64,000 nt of DNA, from assembly GCF_900106565.1 (NCBI RefSeq), contig NZ_FNNJ01000001.1:1-64000 (forward strand), given 5' to 3'. A program made the translations under genes and the position numbers. Below, one piece after another: positions 29,334 through 38,222 of the stretch. The notes below the pieces were generated by a model. The model was not told where the DNA came from, ran no database searches, and was given only the letters and a program-made list of their open reading frames with translations. The stretch is from Lutibacter oricola. GTDB lineage: Bacteria; Bacteroidota; Bacteroidia; Flavobacteriales; Flavobacteriaceae. Each line of letters opens with the position of its first letter. The stretch's first letter is position 1.

Positions 29334-30506
29334 ATGGAAACGTTAAATACAAAACAAAGGCTCTTAAATGTAGATGCATTAAGAGGCTTTGCTTTGGTTT
29401 CTATAATGCTTTTACATAATTTAGAACACTTCGATTTCTTTTTTAAGCCCAAAAATTTACCAAATTGGATGATCCAATTAGATCAATCTATTTGGGATAC
29501 TACTTTTTTTCTATTTGCAGGGAAATCATACGCAATGTTTGCCTTTTTATTTGGAGTAACTTTTTTTATTCAAATGAATAATCAAGCAAAAAGAGGAAAT
29601 GATTTTAGACTTCGATTTGTATGGAGATTGTTTTTACTATTCATTTTTGGAACTATAAATTCTGCTTTTTATGAAGGTGATATTTTAACTTTATATGCAT
29701 TTGTTGGGTTGTTTTTAATTCCGTTTGCAAAGTTGAATTCAAAAACGGTTCTAATAGTTGCATTTATCTTGTTTTTACAACCTTTTGAAATAGGAAAACT
29801 AATCTACTATTTCCAGCATCCTAATATTGAAATTGGAAACCCTCAATCTTGGACTTATTTTGGAAAGTTAAAAGAGTATATTCCTGGAGATTCACTCTTA
29901 GAAACTATAAAAGGAAATTTAACAAACGGTAAAAAAGCTGTTTGGATATGGAGTTGGGAAAACGGACGCTTTTTGCATTTACTATCCTTATTTATACTTG
30001 GAATGGTAGCTTCAAAAAAGAATTTATTTGTACAAACAGTAAAAAACAAAAAGTTTTGGTTACGGGTTTTTATTGTGTCAATTGTACTGTTTATACCTCT
30101 ATTTTATATTCAAAAGTACTCTTTAGGAACTATTGAAAGTAAAGCAATAAGAGCCACGTTTAAAGCCATTGAAAAATCGTGGACTAATTTTGCGTTTACA
30201 TTTGTAATGCTTTCAGGGTTTTTATTATTATTCTACTCTAAATTTTGGCAAAAAATACTAAACGTTTTCTCTCCAATGGGAAAAATGAGTTTATCTAATT
30301 ACATTTTACAAACCATAATTGGCACAACACTTTATTACGGTTTTGGATTTGGATTATACAAATATACAGGTGCAACCTACAGTTTACTAATAGGTATTGT
30401 TAGTTCTATTGCATTGATATTGTTTAGTAAATGGTGGATGAAAAACCATAAACGTGGACCTCTAGAACAAATTTGGCATAATTTAACTTGGTTGAATTCA
30501 AAATAG
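29334..30506 (+). CDS. DUF418-type multi-spanning membrane protein
   Basis: 390 residues. Starts with LNVDALRGFALVSIMLLHNL, the acyltransferase-3/DUF418-type first helix (heparan-alpha-glucosaminide acetyltransferase-like). About ten hydrophobic helices. The C-terminal part (GKMSLSNYILQTIIGTTLYY, then GPLEQIWHNLTW) is the DUF418 domain. Proposed to be membrane acyl-transfer or transport proteins; substrate unknown. It stands between trpS and the convergent PepSY gene. Confidence 0.85.
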   Translation: METLNTKQRLLNVDALRGFALVSIMLLHNLEHFDFFFKPKNLPNWMIQLDQSIWDTTFFLFAGKSYAMFAFLFGVTFFIQMNNQAKRGNDFRLRFVWRLFLLFIFGTINSAFYEGDILTLYAFVGLFLIPFAKLNSKTVLIVAFILFLQPFEIGKLIYYFQHPNIEIGNPQSWTYFGKLKEYIPGDSLLETIKGNLTNGKKAVWIWSWENGRFLHLLSLFILGMVASKKNLFVQTVKNKKFWLRVFIVSIVLFIPLFYIQKYSLGTIESKAIRATFKAIEKSWTNFAFTFVMLSGFLLLFYSKFWQKILNVFSPMGKMSLSNYILQTIIGTTLYYGFGFGLYKYTGATYSLLIGIVSSIALILFSKWWMKNHKRGPLEQIWHNLTWLNSK

Positions 30507-30518
30507 CTAATTTAACAG

Positions 30519-31643
30519 CTATTTGTATTTCTTTTTATACTTACGTCCATACCAAAGTAAAACACCTGTTACTGGTAAACTTGCTGTTATTAAACTTATT
30601 AAAAAAGCAATAATTTTACCAACTAAACCTCCAATAGCACCAACATGAATATCGTAGTGCATACGTACTATTTTATCTGCAAACTTGGCATTTTTATATT
30701 TTCCAAAAATGGTTTCTGTTTCAATTTCTTTTAAGGTTTTTTGATCAAAAAACCTATAATCAGAATCGTAATATAATCCTTCACTATTTGAAACTTCAAC
30801 ATAAATACTTGAATTTTCTGTTTCAGGGTAATGTAATTCAAAACTTTTTGCGTTTGGTGATTCTTTCTGAAGCGTTACAATTAAATTATCTAATGGCAAT
30901 GTTTTACTGTCTATTTCAGGATTTTCACTAATATTATCTGGAATAATAAAAGCTGGTATTTTTTCACCTCCAGTTGAGACATATACAACGTATTTTAACC
31001 AATTGTACGATATCATTGCTCCTGTGAAAGCCGCAACCAAAGCAAAAGTACAAGCATAAAACCCAATTACTGTATGTAAATCAAAATTCTTACGCTTCCA
31101 TTTTGTTGTAGATTTCCAATCAAATTTTAATCGTTGTTTTAAGTTTTTTCTTTTTTTAGGAATCCATAAAACAAAGCCTGAAATAATTATTAGAATAAAG
31201 ATTAAAATAGATGCTCCAACTACTTGCTCTCCAATTCCTTTTGGTAACCATAAACGTATATGACCTTTTAAAATAAAGGCGAAAAATCCGCTTAAATGAT
31301 TGTCTATTTGAATTACTTCACCAGAATATGGGTTTAAAAATATACTTTGATAAAATTCTGGTTTAGCATCGTAAAAAATAACTTCAATAGCATCGTCTGC
31401 TTTTTTAAAAACCGTTCCATGAACTGTATTGTTTGGAAAAATTTCTTCAGCAATTAATTTAGCTTTTGTTGGTGTTAAAATTACCACGTTTTGTGGCTCA
31501 ACTTTTTTATATTCGTTGTAAGTACTTTCAATTTCGTCTCTAAAAGCCCAACAACAACCAGTTATTGACACTATAAATACAACAACACCGGTAACTAAAC
31601 CAAGTATTTTATGAATTGAGAGTATTGTTTTTCTATATTTCAT
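30519..31643 (-). CDS. PepSY-associated TM protein, probable siderophore-iron reductase partner
   Basis: 374 residues from ATG 31643 (MKYRKTILSIHKILGLVTG). The nine-residue extension to 31670 reads through terminator DNA and is rejected. Four TM helices: IHKILGLVTGVVVFIVSITG, GASILIFILIIISGFVLWI, DLHTVIGFYACTFALVAAFT and IIAFLISLITASLPVTGVLL, with PepSY segments between. Conserved His in the helices suggest heme coordination, as in family members linked to ferric-siderophore reduction. It lies directly downstream of a siderophore-type TonB receptor, but a strong terminator separates the two, so read-through or a separate start sets its level. Confidence 0.85.
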   Translation of the reverse strand: MKYRKTILSIHKILGLVTGVVVFIVSITGCCWAFRDEIESTYNEYKKVEPQNVVILTPTKAKLIAEEIFPNNTVHGTVFKKADDAIEVIFYDAKPEFYQSIFLNPYSGEVIQIDNHLSGFFAFILKGHIRLWLPKGIGEQVVGASILIFILIIISGFVLWIPKKRKNLKQRLKFDWKSTTKWKRKNFDLHTVIGFYACTFALVAAFTGAMISYNWLKYVVYVSTGGEKIPAFIIPDNISENPEIDSKTLPLDNLIVTLQKESPNAKSFELHYPETENSSIYVEVSNSEGLYYDSDYRFFDQKTLKEIETETIFGKYKNAKFADKIVRMHYDIHVGAIGGLVGKIIAFLISLITASLPVTGVLLWYGRKYKKKYK

Positions 31644-31658
31644 TTGAAAAAAAATAAA

Positions 31659-31691
31659 GATAAAAGGCAACTATAATAGTTGCCTTTTATC
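31659..31691 (-). terminator. Intrinsic terminator of the siderophore receptor gene
   Basis: Perfect 15-bp stem: GATAAAAGGCAACTA (31659-31673) and TAGTTGCCTTTTATC (31677-31691) with a 3-base loop, followed on the minus strand by TTTATTTTTTTT. The T tract runs right up to the PepSY gene start. Confidence 0.85.
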
Positions 31692-31702
31692 AATTTATAT
31701 AT

Positions 31703-34126
31703 CTAAAACTTATAATTTAATGTAGCAATAAATGCTCTTTTTTGTTGTGGAGTTACTGTACTCCAACCTGAATAATACTCTTTGTCACTTAAATTATTAC
31801 CCTTTAAACTAATTCTATACTTATTAGTTTCATAATAAATAGAAGCATTAAATACAGTATAAGCAGGCAACTCAAAACCACCTGAATTTGTATAATCACT
31901 CATAGTATTATAGCTGCTTGCTCCATTAAATCCAGCTCCAAAACCAACGTTTTTAGCAAAACCTTGAGTAATTTTATAATCTCCCCAGAAATTATAAATT
32001 ACGTCCGAACCAGACTCTGCAGGTCGTAAACCAACTAAATCGGGTCTTGAAGCTGATTTTGTAACTTCAGCGTTGTTATAACTAAATCCACCTCTTAAAT
32101 TAAGTCCTTTAGTTGGACTTGCATTTAATTCAAGTTCTATTCCGTTACTATTAACAGTTGCGTCTTGTTGTTTTGAAGCTCCATAACCCATTATTTTATC
32201 CTTAACTTCTATATTGTAATAATTTAAAGTAGCTTCTAATTTGTTATTAAAAAGGTTTGTTTTAACTCCAAATTCTAATTGATTTGCACGCTCTAAATCA
32301 TACGATTGCAATACAGTTCCAGCAGAAGGATTGCTTAAATCAGCAGGAACTAATTCTGGGTTTACATATGAAAAACTGTTTTGGTAGTTACCAAAAATTG
32401 CGAATTTATTAAGTATTGGTTGATAAACTACACCAAATTTTGGAGACCAAGTAGATTCATCGTAGACTTGTAAATCGTCTGAAGGATCGTTTACATCACC
32501 TTCATATTCAAATCTATCAAAACGAATACTCGCCATTGCCGATAATTTAGAAGTAAGCTTAATTACATTAGATGCATAAGCTCCAAAAACATTTTGTTTT
32601 GTTTCAATGTTTGAATTTCCTATTCCATCTAAAACGGTATTTAAATTAGCTGCTGAAATTTCGGGTTCTCCATAAATAAGATCTCCTTGAATATTGATCG
32701 AATGTAAATAACCCCAATTAGAACTTTTATCAATAATTGTTGTTTTTAAATAATCAAAACCAACTAATAATTTATTTTGAAGGTCTCCTAATTTAAACTC
32801 TCCAATAAAGTTTTGTTGAAGATTCAATGTTTTTGTTTTAGCATCAGTTTCTTGAGCGTATAAAGCAAAGTTTGGTGTTCCTGCAGGGTTTGACACATCA
32901 GTCCAATCGGCAGAGTTCCATAAGTAAGTGTAAAAACCGTTTGATTTTGCAGTACCACCTGCAATTATTGTTTGGGAAGACCAATTGTCTGATAATTTAT
33001 ATGCTATTTCTCCTCTAAAATTTTGTGTAGGATTTTCAATAATTACACCGTCGTTTGTTAATGATTTATTAGAATCATAATTCAATTCATCAATTGTATT
33101 AAATACCAATGGAGCAGACCTGTTTAAAAACAAAAAGGTTTGGTTTGTTTGCTCGTTTTCCGAAGCTTCATAAGATAAGTTAAACGTTAAATTGTTATTT
33201 ACCTTATACGTAAGTGATGGTGCTATAAAAACAGATTTTTTGTAACCGTTATCTTGAAAGCTATCTTCTTCTTGATAGCCCGTATTTAAACGAAAAGAAA
33301 GGTTTTCTTTATTACTTAAATTAATATCTGCGTTAACTTTTCTAAAACCAAAAGAACCTCCTGCAACAGTAACACTTCCTCCAAAACTATTGTATGGTTT
33401 TTTAGTAACTATGTTAATTAATCCACCATATGAAGTTAGTGTACTACCAAACAAGGTTGCTGAAGGCCCTTTGATAACCTCAACACGCTCTACATTTGAT
33501 GGATTTATAAATCCATTTGTAATTCCTGAAACTCCGTTTACTAATTGTGGTTGCACAGAAAACCCACGAATGCTATAATAACCAGCTCCATCTCCACTTC
33601 TACCGGTTGAAGACCATAATTTGTCTACACCAACGGCATTTTTTAAAGCATCTTCAAAGTTATTAGCTGATTGTGATACTAATAATTGATTTGTAATTGT
33701 ACTATAAACTTGAGAGTTTTCTATATTTTTTAAAGGCATTTTAGCTACATAAGCACTTTGTTTTCTTGAAAACTTATTTGTTCTTTCACTTTCAATTACA
33801 ATTTCATTTAAAATTTCATTTCCTTCGTAAAGTTTAATAGTTTCTAAATCTATTGCACTATTATTTGAAATAGAAACTTTTATTTCTCTTGTTTTATACC
33901 CAAGATTAGAAATTGATAAAACATAAGTTCCGTCTTGCAGGTTTTGTATTTGAAAATACCCTTTTTTGTTTGAAAGGGTGCCTTTTGTTGTTGTTTTTAA
34001 AATAATATTCACATCATAAAGTGGATTATTATTGTTGTTAGTTATTATACCTTTTACACTTCCGTTTTGGGAAAACATAATGGTTGTAAGCATTAAAAAT
34101 AGTAGTATTGATAGTTGTTTGTTCAT
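31703..34126 (-). CDS. TonB-dependent siderophore receptor
   Basis: 807 residues. Signal peptide (LSILLFLMLTTIMFSQ), a carboxypeptidase-regulatory-like domain (GSVKGIITNNNNNPLYDVNI), a plug (VGVDKLWSSTGRSGDGAGYY, SIRGFSVQPQLVNG, ERVEVIKGPSATLFGS) and a beta barrel ending in AFIATLNYKF. The plug pattern fits the ferric-siderophore receptor group (FhuA/FecA-like, TIGR01783 type). Acts in the outer membrane with TonB. Upstream is a consensus promoter bracketed by two identical-type palindromes, which suggests iron control; the PepSY gene downstream fits a reductive iron-release step. The actual siderophore is unknown. Confidence 0.9.
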   Translation of the reverse strand: MNKQLSILLFLMLTTIMFSQNGSVKGIITNNNNNPLYDVNIILKTTTKGTLSNKKGYFQIQNLQDGTYVLSISNLGYKTREIKVSISNNSAIDLETIKLYEGNEILNEIVIESERTNKFSRKQSAYVAKMPLKNIENSQVYSTITNQLLVSQSANNFEDALKNAVGVDKLWSSTGRSGDGAGYYSIRGFSVQPQLVNGVSGITNGFINPSNVERVEVIKGPSATLFGSTLTSYGGLINIVTKKPYNSFGGSVTVAGGSFGFRKVNADINLSNKENLSFRLNTGYQEEDSFQDNGYKKSVFIAPSLTYKVNNNLTFNLSYEASENEQTNQTFLFLNRSAPLVFNTIDELNYDSNKSLTNDGVIIENPTQNFRGEIAYKLSDNWSSQTIIAGGTAKSNGFYTYLWNSADWTDVSNPAGTPNFALYAQETDAKTKTLNLQQNFIGEFKLGDLQNKLLVGFDYLKTTIIDKSSNWGYLHSINIQGDLIYGEPEISAANLNTVLDGIGNSNIETKQNVFGAYASNVIKLTSKLSAMASIRFDRFEYEGDVNDPSDDLQVYDESTWSPKFGVVYQPILNKFAIFGNYQNSFSYVNPELVPADLSNPSAGTVLQSYDLERANQLEFGVKTNLFNNKLEATLNYYNIEVKDKIMGYGASKQQDATVNSNGIELELNASPTKGLNLRGGFSYNNAEVTKSASRPDLVGLRPAESGSDVIYNFWGDYKITQGFAKNVGFGAGFNGASSYNTMSDYTNSGGFELPAYTVFNASIYYETNKYRISLKGNNLSDKEYYSGWSTVTPQQKRAFIATLNYKF

Positions 34127-34133
34127 CTTATTT

Positions 34134-34157
34134 TTATTTAGACTAATTATAAATAAG
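34134..34157 (-). promoter_or_regulatory. Candidate iron-regulator operator 1
   Basis: TTATTTAGA-N7-TAAATAAG (plus-strand reading); 7-bp inverted arms around a 9-base centre. It lies at the expected transcription start of the receptor gene. Matches operator 2 in arms and in the GA after the left arm. Regulator (Fur or DtxR-like) is inferred from the gene. Confidence 0.55.
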
Positions 34158-34160
34158 ATG

Positions 34161-34190
34161 CAAATGTAACAAGCATGACTTAAACAACAA
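34161..34190 (-). promoter_or_regulatory. Promoter of the siderophore receptor gene
   Basis: Minus strand: TACATTTG (34161-34168) is a perfect TAnnTTTG -7 box, and TTG at 34188-34190 is 19 bases upstream, the ideal -33 spacing. Confidence 0.7.
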
Positions 34191-34193
34191 AGC

Positions 34194-34217
34194 TTATTTA
34201 GAATTATTTTAAATAAG
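34194..34217 (-). promoter_or_regulatory. Candidate iron-regulator operator 2
   Basis: TTATTTAGA-N7-TAAATAAG again; with the flanking C at 34193 the arms are 8 bp and perfect. It sits just upstream of the -33 element, exactly 60 bp centre to centre from operator 1. Confidence 0.55.
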
Positions 34218-34357
34218 AACGCTAAATATTTGTTATTAATTTAAAAATGAAAATGTTAGTTGAGAAAAATGAGCATATACCATTACTGAAATTAGTTAAT
34301 AATCTATTGAATTGCTCTGTACACCTTCAATTACAATAGCACTTTTACATTGTATTA

Positions 34358-34454
34358 TGCGTTAAGGATGGAACGGCTTGTTTGAGCTCTTTTTTTAATG
34401 TTTTTCACAATAAAAAAAAGCGAGTAGAGACAGCCTGACCCAAAGGGAAACGCA
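34358..34454. other. Structured non-coding element (possible RNA or repeat)
   Basis: Nested complementary segments: TGCGTT (34358) with AACGCA (34449); GGCT (34375) with AGCC (34432); CTTTTTTT (34389) with AAAAAAAG (34413); and a CCC-AAA-GGG mini-hairpin (34439-34447). It is GC-richer than its surroundings and carries no ORF. From memory, similar GCGTTA...GACCC...AACGC segments recur between flavobacterial genes, but I cannot verify that here. The rest of the 34218-34608 gap holds only a repeat fragment. Confidence 0.4.
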
Positions 34455-34556
34455 CAAAAATATTTGTTTAAAACAGCGTAATGAAAAATCTATTGTATTG
34501 TGAGGTTCTTCACCATTATTGAGAAGTACAATTAAACTTTATAATACAAGCCAATA

Positions 34557-34592
34557 TGCTGAAACACTTCGACCCCGCTCAGTGAACAAGTT
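34557..34592. repeat. Fragment of GCTGAA...TTCAGC-family repeat
   Basis: TGCTGAAACACTTCGACCCC then GCTCAGTGAACAAGTT, a half element like those at 40161-40238 and 59644-59878. Located just downstream of the ccsA stop. Confidence 0.45.
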
Positions 34593-34608
34593 AAGTACAG
34601 TTACAAAA

Positions 34609-35412
34609 TTAATACTGCGTATAGGTATGCACACTTGTATTTGCTACTGGCAAGTAATTTACTCCAAACCAACACACCAATAAAACCACAAATGCTAACG
34701 CCAAAATGGTAAGAGATTGTTTTGTTTTTTGTGGGTGGAAATGACGGTAATGAATGTATATTAAATAACCCATCCAGGTTAAAAATGCCCAAACTTCTTT
34801 TGGATCCCAAGTCCAATAATGCCCCCAAGCTTCTTTTGCCCAAAGTGCTCCAAATAGTAAACCTAAAGTTAAAAAAGCAAAGCCTATATAAACCAAGTTA
34901 TCTGCCAATTTTAGGGTTTCTAATTTAAAATCACCTTTATAAGAATCGTACCAACCTTTTATGGCTACAATACTTGATGCTGCTAAAACTGCATATGAAA
35001 ATAAGTATACCAATACATGAGGAACAAACCAAACACTTTGTAAAGCTGGCATAAGCGTTTTTGAGTATGTTTCTGGGTTTAAATAGTTAATTGCAAGGAA
35101 AACAATTGCCATAATAAAACTATAGCCTAAAAACCACTTATATTTCCATCTAAAATAAGTTACAAAACCTATTAAGGGTAAAAATGTGGAATACCATAAG
35201 CGGGTTTCGCCTAAGGTTCTCATTGGTGGCCTGTCTAACTCGTTCCAAAGTTTTGCAACAAATACAATTAATACTACCCAACCTAGTGCAAATAAAATGT
35301 TTGCTACTTTAATTAATGGTTTCTTTTTATAGGAAATTAGCAATACTACTAAACCAACAACCCAAAGTACAAATACAATTCCGCTGTATAAAGGAAAATC
35401 TATCCAAGTCAT
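34609..35412 (-). CDS. ccsA: Cytochrome c biogenesis protein CcsA
   Basis: 267 residues, eight hydrophobic segments. The heme-handling motif HYWTWDPKEVWAFLTW (WWxWDPKE type) is intact, with conserved His in FVPHVLVYLF and YIHYRHFHP. With CcsB it moves heme across the inner membrane and ligates it to apocytochrome CXXCH motifs (System II). It follows ccsB by 5 bases and serves the multiheme NrfHA encoded upstream in the same operon. Confidence 0.92.
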   Translation of the reverse strand: MTWIDFPLYSGIVFVLWVVGLVVLLISYKKKPLIKVANILFALGWVVLIVFVAKLWNELDRPPMRTLGETRLWYSTFLPLIGFVTYFRWKYKWFLGYSFIMAIVFLAINYLNPETYSKTLMPALQSVWFVPHVLVYLFSYAVLAASSIVAIKGWYDSYKGDFKLETLKLADNLVYIGFAFLTLGLLFGALWAKEAWGHYWTWDPKEVWAFLTWMGYLIYIHYRHFHPQKTKQSLTILALAFVVLLVCWFGVNYLPVANTSVHTYTQY

Positions 35413-35417
35413 AATTA

Positions 35418-36662
35418 TTAGTTTTTAGTTATTTTATTTCCTACCCAAAACATATAGAAAGCTCCTGCTATCATCATAAAAATTCCTGTATAAATAACAG
35501 GTAACCACGGATCTCGAACCAATTCAATTACACTTAATTTAGACCATTTGCCCATTTTTTCGTTATAACTTAATTGATATAGTTTCCAACCGTTGTATTT
35601 ATACGGTTTATTTACTTCTAAAACCGTTTTTGTTTTATCACCTTCTTTTGAAACAATATCTATATCTGAACTAAATTTTTTAGCTTCAGGAATTGTCATT
35701 ACAAAAGAATATTTGCTATCTAATTTTAAAGATTGGTATGGATGTGCAAAACTTCCACAAGAAATCCAACCTTTTACAATAGAATCGTTTTCTATATTTT
35801 TTACTGAAAGATATGCTGACGGAGGCGAACCAATATCGCTCACTGGCATATACCTATCTCCTATTCTACCGGATGATGTATGAAATTTTTCTACATTAAC
35901 TTGGTAGTTTTTGTAAATATAATCTTCGTCTTTATTTATTAAATATAGGTTTTTACCATCGTTTTCTACAACTTCTCCACTTACGTTATCTATTAATGCT
36001 AGTTTTGGGTTGTATTCTTCAATTAAAAATTCGTTTAAATAAACAGCAAAAGGTAATTCTACTTCTTTATTATTAATATCTGTAGCTACCCAACTATGCT
36101 TGTTTTCGAAAGTATTTAAAGATAAACGTTGTAAATCTCCAGTACCTAACATACCTGCAACCAACGCTAAAAACAAGCCTAAATGATTTAAAATAAAACC
36201 AATATTTTCTGTTTTAAATTGTACAATACGCTTAATAGTTATTAAACCTAAACAAGTTAAAAATTGAAACAAGACTAATAAAAATGCCCAATTACTGGTA
36301 ATTTTATTTAGGCCTAAGTTGGTAATAATGTTATTTTCTGAAGGAATTTGAGGTACAATTCCCATAATCATTACCAAAAAGGTAATTAAAACTATACTAG
36401 ATATTGACGCTGGTACTTTTGTAAGCCAACGCACAACTTGTGTGTTTCTAAAACCAAAATACAGTATTAATAAAAAGCCTACATAACCCAATAAAAAGTA
36501 TAAGTTATATGGATATGAAACTGTAAAATCAAGGCTTCCGCTAGAAGAGATTTCTAAAAAGAAACCTGTAAGCATTAAGCCTATGCCTATAAAAAAAGAT
36601 TCGACGTAACCCCAGGGAGCATCCCATAGATTACGTCGAATTTGTGTTGTATTATTACTCAT
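35418..36662 (-). CDS. ccsB: Cytochrome c biogenesis protein CcsB (ResB-like)
   Basis: 414 residues. Four N-terminal TM helices (FFIGIGLMLTGFFLEI, LGYVGFLLILYFGFR, ISSIVLITFLVMIMGIV, GFILNHLGLFLALVAGMLG), a large periplasmic segment and a final helix (IYTGIFMMIAGAFYMFWVG). This is the ResB/CcsB layout of System II cytochrome c maturation. Fourth... third gene of the nrfH-nrfA-ccsB-ccsA operon, 69 bases after nrfA. Confidence 0.88.
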   Translation of the reverse strand: MSNNTTQIRRNLWDAPWGYVESFFIGIGLMLTGFFLEISSSGSLDFTVSYPYNLYFLLGYVGFLLILYFGFRNTQVVRWLTKVPASISSIVLITFLVMIMGIVPQIPSENNIITNLGLNKITSNWAFLLVLFQFLTCLGLITIKRIVQFKTENIGFILNHLGLFLALVAGMLGTGDLQRLSLNTFENKHSWVATDINNKEVELPFAVYLNEFLIEEYNPKLALIDNVSGEVVENDGKNLYLINKDEDYIYKNYQVNVEKFHTSSGRIGDRYMPVSDIGSPPSAYLSVKNIENDSIVKGWISCGSFAHPYQSLKLDSKYSFVMTIPEAKKFSSDIDIVSKEGDKTKTVLEVNKPYKYNGWKLYQLSYNEKMGKWSKLSVIELVRDPWLPVIYTGIFMMIAGAFYMFWVGNKITKN

Positions 36663-36731
36663 TGTTAGTAGTTAGTAGTTTTAGCAAAAGTATTTAAAAA
36701 TATTTTATACCTATCTAACTACTATTTTTAT

Positions 36732-38222
36732 TTAGTAAGTTGCTTCACGTTTTTTAGCAGCTTCGTCCCATTTTGGAGCTAACTCTTTTAAGAAACGTTC
36801 TTTTTCTTCTTCTAATTTTTCCATAGGTAAACCAATGAATTTTTGAGCATTTTCTTTAGTATCAATGTTTGGATAAGGTACTTCACCATCAAATCCTAAT
36901 TTCATTAATAATTTTGCCAATTTAATTCTAGTTTCTTGAGTAATATCAATACCTCTACCAAGAACTCTACCTAATTCAACTGGTGCATGGAAAGAACCAC
37001 CGTGAGAAGCCGCAGCATAATCCCAACGCCATTGTCCTAAACGAATACCGTGTAAAATATCTTTCATTTGAGCTTCAGTAGCACCTAATTCCCAAGCTTT
37101 ACCAGCTTCTACGTGAGCACGAACTAATAAACGTTCTAATTGATCACGGTTACCAATAATTCTGTCTTGGTTATCGAATACATTTTTAATTAACTCATCT
37201 TTTTCTTCTCTATGACAAACTTGGCAAGAATTTGCTACGTTGTTTAAAGGAGATTGGATATGGTGATCTGTAAATTTTTGTCCACCTTCAGTTTTATAAG
37301 GCATATGACAGTCTGAACAAGAAACACCTCTTTGTCCGTGAATACCCATTTTAAATACTTCGTATCCTGGGTGTTGAGCTTTTAACATTGGAGCTTTACT
37401 AATTTTGTGAGTCCAATCTACGTGACCAACTTTATCGTAGTATGCTTCCATATCTTCAACAGTTTGACCTTCATCCCAAGGGAATACTAAGTAAGGAATT
37501 CCTTTACTATCTGGTAAATTTTTGTTGAAATAATACTCAGAGTGACATTGCGCACATACTAAAGAACGCATTTCATTATGAGATGATTTTGTAATATCTT
37601 TTCCTTGACGAGCAAATGCTTCAATTAAAGCAGGTTGTGTAATAGTAAGACCCATAGATTTTTCATCGTGACAGTTTGCACAACCAATTGGGTTTACTAT
37701 TTCTTCACCTTTTCCAGCCCATTTACCTTTATAGTAATCGTTAATTCCGTTTTCGTTAATATAACGTGGAACATCTGGAGATTTACAAGTCCAACAAGTT
37801 GCAGGCATTGGTCCATCATCTGGCCCAGTAGGTCCACCTGATCTTAATGAGTTTCTTAAATCGTCAATAGCGTAAACGTGCCCACGACCTTGATTGTAAT
37901 CTTTAGCAAAACCGTAACCAGCCCAAAGAACCACTAAACGAGGATCTTCTTCTAACATATCAATCATTGCACCACCATTGTACTTAGATCTAAAAGTAGT
38001 ATCTGCAGTTTTGTAGTAAGATTGATACTCACGTGGGAAATTTTCTCCCCAAACTTCATTACGAGGTTCTAATTTGTTAATTTCTGTCATTGGAGTATAT
38101 GCAAATTTAGCCTCCATTTTACGTTCTGTTATTGAAGAAACTAAAAGTCCTAACAAAAACACAATTACTAATGATGCTAAAAATAACACCCAGTTTTTCC
38201 AAGGTTTTCTTGTATTACTCAT
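36732..38222 (-). CDS. nrfA: Ammonia-forming cytochrome c nitrite reductase, catalytic subunit
   Basis: 496 residues. An N-terminal membrane anchor/signal (WVLFLASLVIVFLLGLLVSS). Five heme motifs: CWTCK (the lysine-ligated catalytic heme), CANCH, CAQCH, CSDCH and CQVCH, the NrfA pattern. It reduces nitrite to ammonium with six electrons in the periplasm, taking electrons from NrfH. Its start overlaps the end of nrfH by 8 bases, so translation is coupled. The downstream ccsBA genes supply heme attachment. Indicates respiratory ammonification or nitrite detoxification under low oxygen. Confidence 0.97.
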   Translation of the reverse strand: MSNTRKPWKNWVLFLASLVIVFLLGLLVSSITERKMEAKFAYTPMTEINKLEPRNEVWGENFPREYQSYYKTADTTFRSKYNGGAMIDMLEEDPRLVVLWAGYGFAKDYNQGRGHVYAIDDLRNSLRSGGPTGPDDGPMPATCWTCKSPDVPRYINENGINDYYKGKWAGKGEEIVNPIGCANCHDEKSMGLTITQPALIEAFARQGKDITKSSHNEMRSLVCAQCHSEYYFNKNLPDSKGIPYLVFPWDEGQTVEDMEAYYDKVGHVDWTHKISKAPMLKAQHPGYEVFKMGIHGQRGVSCSDCHMPYKTEGGQKFTDHHIQSPLNNVANSCQVCHREEKDELIKNVFDNQDRIIGNRDQLERLLVRAHVEAGKAWELGATEAQMKDILHGIRLGQWRWDYAAASHGGSFHAPVELGRVLGRGIDITQETRIKLAKLLMKLGFDGEVPYPNIDTKENAQKFIGLPMEKLEEEKERFLKELAPKWDEAAKKREATY

